NCBI GenBank assembly: GCA_037126765.1
Contig: JBBCBC010000025.1
Coordinates: 16,176,175-16,240,174 of the forward strand
Reading direction: 5' to 3'
Source: Stenogyne calaminthoides
Lineage: Eukaryota > Streptophyta > Magnoliopsida > Lamiales > Lamiaceae
Length of the DNA stretch: 64,000 nucleotides
The notes under the pieces were generated by a model. It saw nothing but the letters and a program-made list of their open reading frames with translations. It did not search any database and was not told the DNA's origin. Below, piece by piece: positions 58,654 through 64,000 of the stretch. The position numbers and the translations under genes are program-made. Position 1 is the stretch's first letter; the number at the start of each line of letters is the position of its first letter.

Positions 58654-59279
58654 ATGTTGTCTGGATGGAGAACAGTTGGGAAACAAGCATGTCCTTACTG
58701 CATGGAGGATCCTGACGCTTTTAGTCTCCCGCTTAGCAGAAAAGTTTCATGGTTTGATAACCATCGAAAGTTAATGCCTACTTGTGTGAGGAGGTTACAA
58801 CATTTTGTTCTTACTATTTTTTGAATCATGTTAGAACAAGGTTGAGAAACGAGCCTCGTAATTACGACGGTAGAGGTACAGATAATGTTGCTCATGATAT
58901 TGAGGGTAACTTGTCCGTGTTTAAGTTTCCAGGTCGATGTTTGGGAAAAAGTATTGAACGACCCTGGTTAAACCGACAAGAGGTTGAAGCTTCACATAAG
59001 TATGTGTTATTCAATTGTGATGAAGTCCAACCGTACATTCAGTAAGTATTTCATATGTGTATCATTTACACTTTTAATTAATTATAACATATTTATTATA
59101 ATTATATAATATATGATTAATAATATATTGCTTTCAATAAGGATCTATACTAAAGAGCTACACGGTATACATCCAAACATCTCAGATGCACAAGTCGGTG
59201 AATATATTACTCGTGGTTTTGCAGAGTGGTTATCTAACCACCGTTTATTAGTGAATTCTTATTATATGAGTGTTATCTA
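58654..59279 (+). pseudogene. TNP2-type CACTA transposase, flanking segments joined
   Basis: Plus strand: MLSGWRTVGKQACPYCMEDP and SRKVSWFDNHRKL (transposase_21, 58654-58768), directly followed from about 58770 by LCEEVTTFCSYYFLNHVRTR, then PGRCLGKSIERPWLNR and ASHKYVLFNCDEVQPYI (DUF4218 end). The donor GTAAGT is at 59042; the next exon from 59142 reads IYTKELHGIHPNISDAQ and GFAEWLSNH to a stop at about 59278. In intact relatives some 250 residues separate HRKL from the FCSYYF segment; here they are absent and lie inverted upstream. A 'gtgttatctaaccaccgttta' duplication follows. Confidence 0.8.
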
Positions 59280-59397
59280 ACCACCGTTTATCCAAAACTA
59301 TGTGAGTGTTATCTAACCACCGTTTATTAGTGAATTCATATTATATGTTTACAATTATATATTTAACCTAAAACCGTCACAGGGTTATAATGAACAC

Positions 59398-60162
59398 ATT
59401 TAGAACCCATTTATGCGGGATCTCAGTAGAGGACCATTACGTCTGGTCAACTCATACCAAGGATACTATGTAAATGGTTACAAATTCCATACAATGGAGT
59501 ATGCCTCGACCAGATCTACTGCAAACAGTGGAGTTTGTATTAACAGTGCAATGTTCAATGGAGAAAGCCAAGACTACTTCGGACACCTACAAGAAGTCGT
59601 TGAAGTAGGATATAAGGGGTTCCCTGAGAAGACTATTGTGTTGTTCAAGTGTGATTGGTATGATCCATCTGCTTCAGGAACAAGGATTCATCCCGAATAC
59701 AAACTGGTCGATGTTCATAGAAGACGAAAGTATCCGGGGTATGATCCATTTGTGTTTGCTGCTCAGGTATCCCAAGTATACTACTGCACGTATCCAGGTT
59801 CGAGAGCAAATAATGAATGGATGGTTGTTTGCAAAGAAAAGGCGAGATCACTAGTGCAAGTTCCTAAACCGGATTCAACTGCCACGGTTGACGACACTCC
59901 GTTCCAAACGGAACAAGTTGATGCTCAAACTGAAGTGCATACATGAGATTTCAATCTTTTTGTAGACTTAATAGCTGCAAATCCATATTTGATAGAGATT
60001 GACAGCGGCGGGGAGGATAACGATCACGATGAAGATGAGGATGTGAATGAGAATGAAGATGGTGAGGAAGAGGAGGATGAAGAGGAGGAGGAGGAGGACG
60101 AGGAGGAGGAGGAGGAGGATGATGATGATACAGATGGGGGCAACGATGAAGATGACGAATAA
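59398..60162 (+). pseudogene. CACTA transposase C-terminal part (DUF4216) with acidic tail
   Basis: The frame from 59413 contains NGYKFHTMEYASTRSTANSG, ESQDYFGHLQEVVEVGYKGF, VLFKCDWYDPSASGTRI and FVFAAQVSQVYYCTYPG, the DUF4216 pattern of TNP2 proteins. A TGA at 59944-59946 interrupts the frame. Beyond it the same frame stays open to the TAA at 60160-60162 and encodes an Asp/Glu tail. The stop probably truncates the protein before this tail. Confidence 0.85.
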
Positions 60163-60270
60163 TAATTATATTGTCTTTCATTTGTAATATTTTCATGTAT
60201 TTGCATATTACAAATTATTTGACATTGCTTAACATAATTTATTTTTTGCTAATTATCCAATATAAAAACT
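60163..60270. other. AT-rich spacer
   Basis: Probably 3' untranslated and element sequence. No terminal repeat seen. Confidence 0.35.
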
Positions 60271-60692
60271 ATAATTAAATAAGATAATTAAAAAAAAAAC
60301 TGAAAAAAAAATGAATTGTAAATTAATATAGAATTAATTTTATTAAAAATAAGTTAAAAAAATACAATTTTAATATATTTTAATTTAATTAAAATTTATA
60401 AATAAAAAATATAATTATTATATTAAAATGTAATTGAATTCTTAAATAAGATAATTGAAATAAAGAATTAAAAAAATCGAAAAAAAAATAAATTTTAGGA
60501 CATATAGAATTAATTTTATTAAAAATAAGTTAAAAAAAATACAATTTTAATATATTTTAATTTAATTATAATTTATAAATAAAAAATATAAATTATTATA
60601 TTAAAATGTAATTGAATTATTAAATAACATAATTGATATAAAGAATTTTTAAAAAAAATTAGAAAAAAAATAAATTTTAGGACATATAGAAT
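60271..60692. repeat. About 180-bp AT-rich tandem repeat
   Basis: Two full units (about 60274-60445 and 60446-60626) and a partial third, each with 'gaattaattttattaaaaat', 'taatatattttaatttaatt' and 'aaaatgtaattgaatt'. No coding content. Confidence 0.75.
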
Positions 60693-61010
60693 GAAATTCT
60701 CTCCTTTCTTTTCTTGGCACTCAGCTCAGGACAATCATACTGGAAGTGACACTTCTTTTGGCAGTTATAGCATCTGTTGGTATCATCATCCTAATCACTT
60801 TCCTCCTTGGTTTTGAAATCCTTCTTTGTGGATGAGGAACCTTCAGCTTAGTGGTCCTTCCTTTTCTCAGGGGATCTGTCCTCAGCATCTGAGTTATTCC
60901 TGTTCCTGTACCTGTTGTTCTTATAATATTTCTTATATTTCCCATATATGCTATTAAGTATTTCAAACCTCCTTGCCATTTATAAGAAATAAATGTTGCT
61001 CTAATATTCA
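60693..61010 (-). pseudogene. Retrotransposon gag zinc-knuckle fragment
   Basis: On the minus strand a frame reads ARRFEILNSIYGKYKKYYKN, then a knuckle NRCYNCQKKCHFQYDCPELS with CX2CX4HX4C spacing, interrupted by a stop in between. The basic stretch before a CCHC knuckle is the usual end of a copia-type gag. It is an isolated fragment. Confidence 0.7.
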
Positions 61011-61059
61011 AGTTAAGACAAAAGGAACTAGAACTAAGTGTTGTTTAAGGTTATCTCAT

Positions 61060-61619
61060 TCAGAGAGAATTGACCTAAAAGAGCCGTTTTGTTTGTCTAC
61101 ATTCACTGAAGACAAGAACCAATCAGAGAAAGACAACACTGTACCTTACTGACACTGAAAGCGACAGGGCACTGAACTAATCCTAGATTTCCCAAGTGTT
61201 TCACATTGAAGAGAGCTCATTCACTAATCCTAGATTTGATAAGCATATCCAAAGTTTAGTAGAGATATCCTAGCCTTTGCGTTTGTACTTATTGTCAAAG
61301 GATATCTCACCCTAGTTGGAAACCAACCCAACCCAAACCCTTTTATAGGTAGTTTGAGTGTGTGTTTGATTGTTGGTGAGAAAAAAGTTGTAAAGAGTGA
61401 GTAAGCTGCAGTTGAGTTCATCCAGAAAGCTCTAGAGAAGAAGTGAGTAAGTTATTTTAGACAGTCAGAAAGCTTGTGTATGTTGACTTAGTAAGCTGCA
61501 GTAGTCAGCCAGAAAACTCAAGTAGAAAAGTGAGTAAGCTGCTGTGTTCAGCCTGAAAACTTTAGGTGATGGTGTGTTAAGGAATTTCTCTGAAGATCAG
61601 AGAGAGTGGATGTAGGAGC
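61060..61619 (+). mobile_element. Truncated LTR related to the nested 41.4-46.0 kb family
   Basis: Shared phrases with the LTR at 41378-42601 are 'agccgtt', 'gaccaa.cagagaaagacaac', 'atatctcaccctagttggaaacc', 'caacccaaaccc', 'aaggaatttctc' and 'agagagtggatgtagga'. The right side has a tandem 'gagtgagtaagctgcagt' repeat. It ends where the LTR at 61620 begins. Confidence 0.6.
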
Positions 61620-63467
61620 TATTGAGGAATGATTTGCACAGATCTATTCGGGGTGAATATTTAAATACAAATTTAATTCATTAATTATTACTAGCATGAA
61701 TTAATCCTATATTAATTCAAATAATAATTGCAACAACATATCATGCATATAAAAAGCCACGTAAAATCTACGCATCACGAAATCTACTACGGGTTTACGA
61801 ACGTACCTCTCTGGATAGGCAAGACTTCGGTCCGGACGGACTAACCAAAAGGACTTCCCAAGTATTCCCTTAGCCCTTGCTCAACTATCCGGTGGAAGGA
61901 CACTTGTCGAACAATTAACAAAAAGGAAAAAAATAAACTTTGTTGCACCACCTTTGTGGATTTGCTAATTTTTCCAAAGACATGGAATTGTGCTTGGGAA
62001 TGAAACAATCATTCCTATTTATAGGAGAGGAGTGGTCAAAATTTCTAGTAGAAAATCAATGTGGGAAAAGACTTTTCTTGATCACCAAGAAATCTTGAAT
62101 ATATCTCCTATATTCTTTTTCCCATAATTAAAATATTCCACAAAAATCCCACCTCCTCAATTATGGATTATTTTCGAAAAAATGATGCAAGAATCCAAGA
62201 TTTGGATCTTCTTGAATTTATGAGATATTCTTGTATTTCAAGATATACATATCTTCCATAATATCTTTTCAAGAAAATCAAGAAAATCTTTCTTGCCCAT
62301 TATATTCAAAATTTTCGAAAAATTCTATATAGATAACCAAGTGGGAGATTTCTTGAATTTAATGAGATAATCTTGTATTCCAAGAATACATATCTTCATT
62401 CCATAACAAAATTCAAAGAAAATCTTTCTCCCTACTACATCTATAATTTCGAAATATTTAGGAAAAATTAAGCAACAATATTTATTTTATTTTAATCACC
62501 TTTTCAGTTAATGGACTATACGTTGGGCTACTCAGGGGGCCTTTAGGAGAATTAAGATTGGACCTTCTAATGGACCTTGAATATCTAATATTGAGCCACA
62601 ATATAATTCAAGCCCATAAATATTAATTAATCCCACTATATAATTAATATTGCACTATCCATCTTAACCCATATTATATTCTGGCTCCCTATCATTATTT
62701 CCCGTGTTTAAGATTATCTAACCCATTAATTAATTCAAACCCAACGAAATAGCTTTCCGCTAATTAATATCTTTTGTCCTTGGTCGAGAAATCAGTTCAA
62801 CATTATTATCCATACCGAAACTAATTCCACTTGCAAGATTTGATATGATAAAAGCTTATGACCCCTCCCAAGAGGGCAAATCAAACAAGCGTACTTGCAC
62901 ATTCTTCAGATAAAATCTTAGCAATCACATGTGACCAATAATATTGCCCAAGATAAAAAAGTATTGAATCTCTCGATTCGCTACCCATGATAAGTCAAAG
63001 CAATAGTTACCAATCCCACGTGATCCTATTTAAGGGACGAAGATTAAGAAACAACGAACCACCGAGGTCTAATTCTTCCTTGTTCAGCTCAAAGAATTTA
63101 TCCTCCCCAGAGTCTCCTATTCAAAGGCATCACCTTGAGTGTAATCTCTTGGTCAAGACAAACCAATCTCGAGCCTTACACCTCAACCTTTAAATGATGG
63201 GTTGTTCATTTCCATCTAGATCGTGAATGGCGTACTTTTTAGTTACAAGGACTGTTTAATTTAATCTTCTCGTGATCCGGTATCACTAAATTAACTACAA
63301 TGTAACACGTATGAATTATTATTGAAACGCTTATGCGAAGAAATATATGCAACATTCAATCATATTTAAAGCATCGATGATAAACAATTTATTTCAAGAA
63401 ATAAGTCTAAAAATTCGGTTTCGATTATACAAAGTAAAAAGCATACTTTTCAAAGATAATCCCAACA
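61620..63467 (-). mobile_element. 3' LTR of a minus-strand copia-type element running off the right edge
   Basis: 1,848 bp, starting TATTGAGGAATG (TGTTGGTGAAC in the related LTR at 1452) and ending CCCAACA. The next bases ATCTCCCACTT are the complement of a polypurine tract, so this is the 3' side of a minus-strand element. It matches the LTR at 1452-3128 along its length, though with numerous differences. Confidence 0.8.
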
Positions 63468-64000
63468 ATCTCCCACTTATACTCAAAGTCTCGCTTTTAA
63501 GTATACTACAACATGTCTCGCGTAGTCCGTGACATGTAATGTCACCTACACGAACCTAATAATTTCTCCCACTTATACTCAAAGCAGATTAGCAAACGGT
63601 CTTGACACCCATTCCACCCACATGTCTCTCAATGTATACAGAGGCGACTCTTTGTGAATGGATCTGCTAGTCATGTCTCGACGCTATCTTTGCCACATCT
63701 ATATCTCATCTCTTAACGATTTTCTGCGTATAAGATGTCTTTCCTTTAGTGTGCTTGTTTGACTCGTGGACTCTTGGTTCTCTTTGAATTTGCAACCCGC
63801 CCTAGCGAGATATTGCTAGACAAATTCGAACACCATCCAAGTCCACTAAGAAGTCTAGAGTCCAATCGGTTCTTTCAATTTCTGGCAGCTACTTACCCCG
63901 ACTTCCATGGTTGAGTCAAGTGATGCATTTTACTTCACACTGCGTCCATTTGATGGCTACACTTCCCAAATGGAAACACACTAATCGAGGCGGGATAATT
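63468..64000 (-). pseudogene. Copia pol: RNase H end of the right-hand element (partial)
   Basis: Directly next to the PPT. On the minus strand, near 63647-63671, the frame reads LADPFTKS, the hallmark near the end of copia RNase H, followed by a segment like ERHVGGMGVKT. Upstream pieces in other frames (for example KERHLIRR near 63735) resemble the SKHxxRRYHLIRE segment. Several frame changes show decay. The rest of pol lies beyond the window. Confidence 0.75.

Larger units (their letters stand above)
56974..60162. mobile_element. Rearranged CACTA (En/Spm) transposon
   Basis: The left terminus CACTACAAAAAGACGGTG is followed by 440 bp of short direct and inverted 'gacggtt' and 'accgtcgc' subterminal repeats. 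TNP2-type transposase pieces follow on both strands, and an acidic tail ends at 60162. No right terminus (TTGTAGTG type) was seen before 61620, so the right end is lost or degraded. Confidence 0.8.

Noticed and set aside
60001..60162. Separate acidic-protein gene
   Set aside because: It is the in-frame continuation of the CACTA transposase C-terminal part after one stop codon.

Overview
The window is nuclear DNA of a flowering plant. It is AT-rich and carries spliced plant genes, copia-type LTR retrotransposons primed by initiator-Met tRNA, L1-type LINEs, Stowaway, hAT, PIF/Harbinger and CACTA elements, and a 500-N scaffold gap. Two host genes are visible. The glutaredoxin and SHMT sequences fit a eudicot, perhaps an asterid, but the lineage is inferred from general resemblance only.

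Layout. 1-3128: leader and 5' LTR of a minus-strand copia-type element running off the left edge. 3129-9310: degenerate repeats, including a tandem segmental duplication in which one copy is interrupted by short 'gaggccacgagg' blocks. 9311-13600: intergenic MITEs. 13681-18108 (minus): a complete six-exon mitochondrial monothiol glutaredoxin gene (GRXS15 type, CGFS active site), with MITEs in its introns. One Harbinger-type MITE abuts a splice donor, and a 1.05-kb hAT element lies just upstream of the gene. 20100-25100: unidentified coding remnants, a 21-bp minisatellite, a decayed C48 protease and an orphan CACTA end. 25590-29742: a dead L1-type LINE inside a CAAT-rich repeat. 30337-46186: a minus-strand copia element whose two LTRs were each invaded, independently and in opposite orientations, by members of one non-coding LTR-element family. 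46187-52620: MITEs, including a hAT nested in a Harbinger-type element. 52835-53235: a LINE RNase H fragment. 53417-54094 (plus): exon 1 of cytosolic serine hydroxymethyltransferase, followed by intron sequence and the gap; the remaining exons are not present. 56973-60162: a rearranged CACTA element with TNP2-type transposase pieces on both strands. 60690-64000: retroelement debris and the 3' LTR plus RNase H end of another minus-strand copia element.

How the genes work together. GRXS15 belongs to mitochondrial iron-sulfur cluster handling and SHMT to one-carbon metabolism. They are not functionally linked here. The rest of the window is a record of nested transposition, mostly by decayed or non-autonomous elements.
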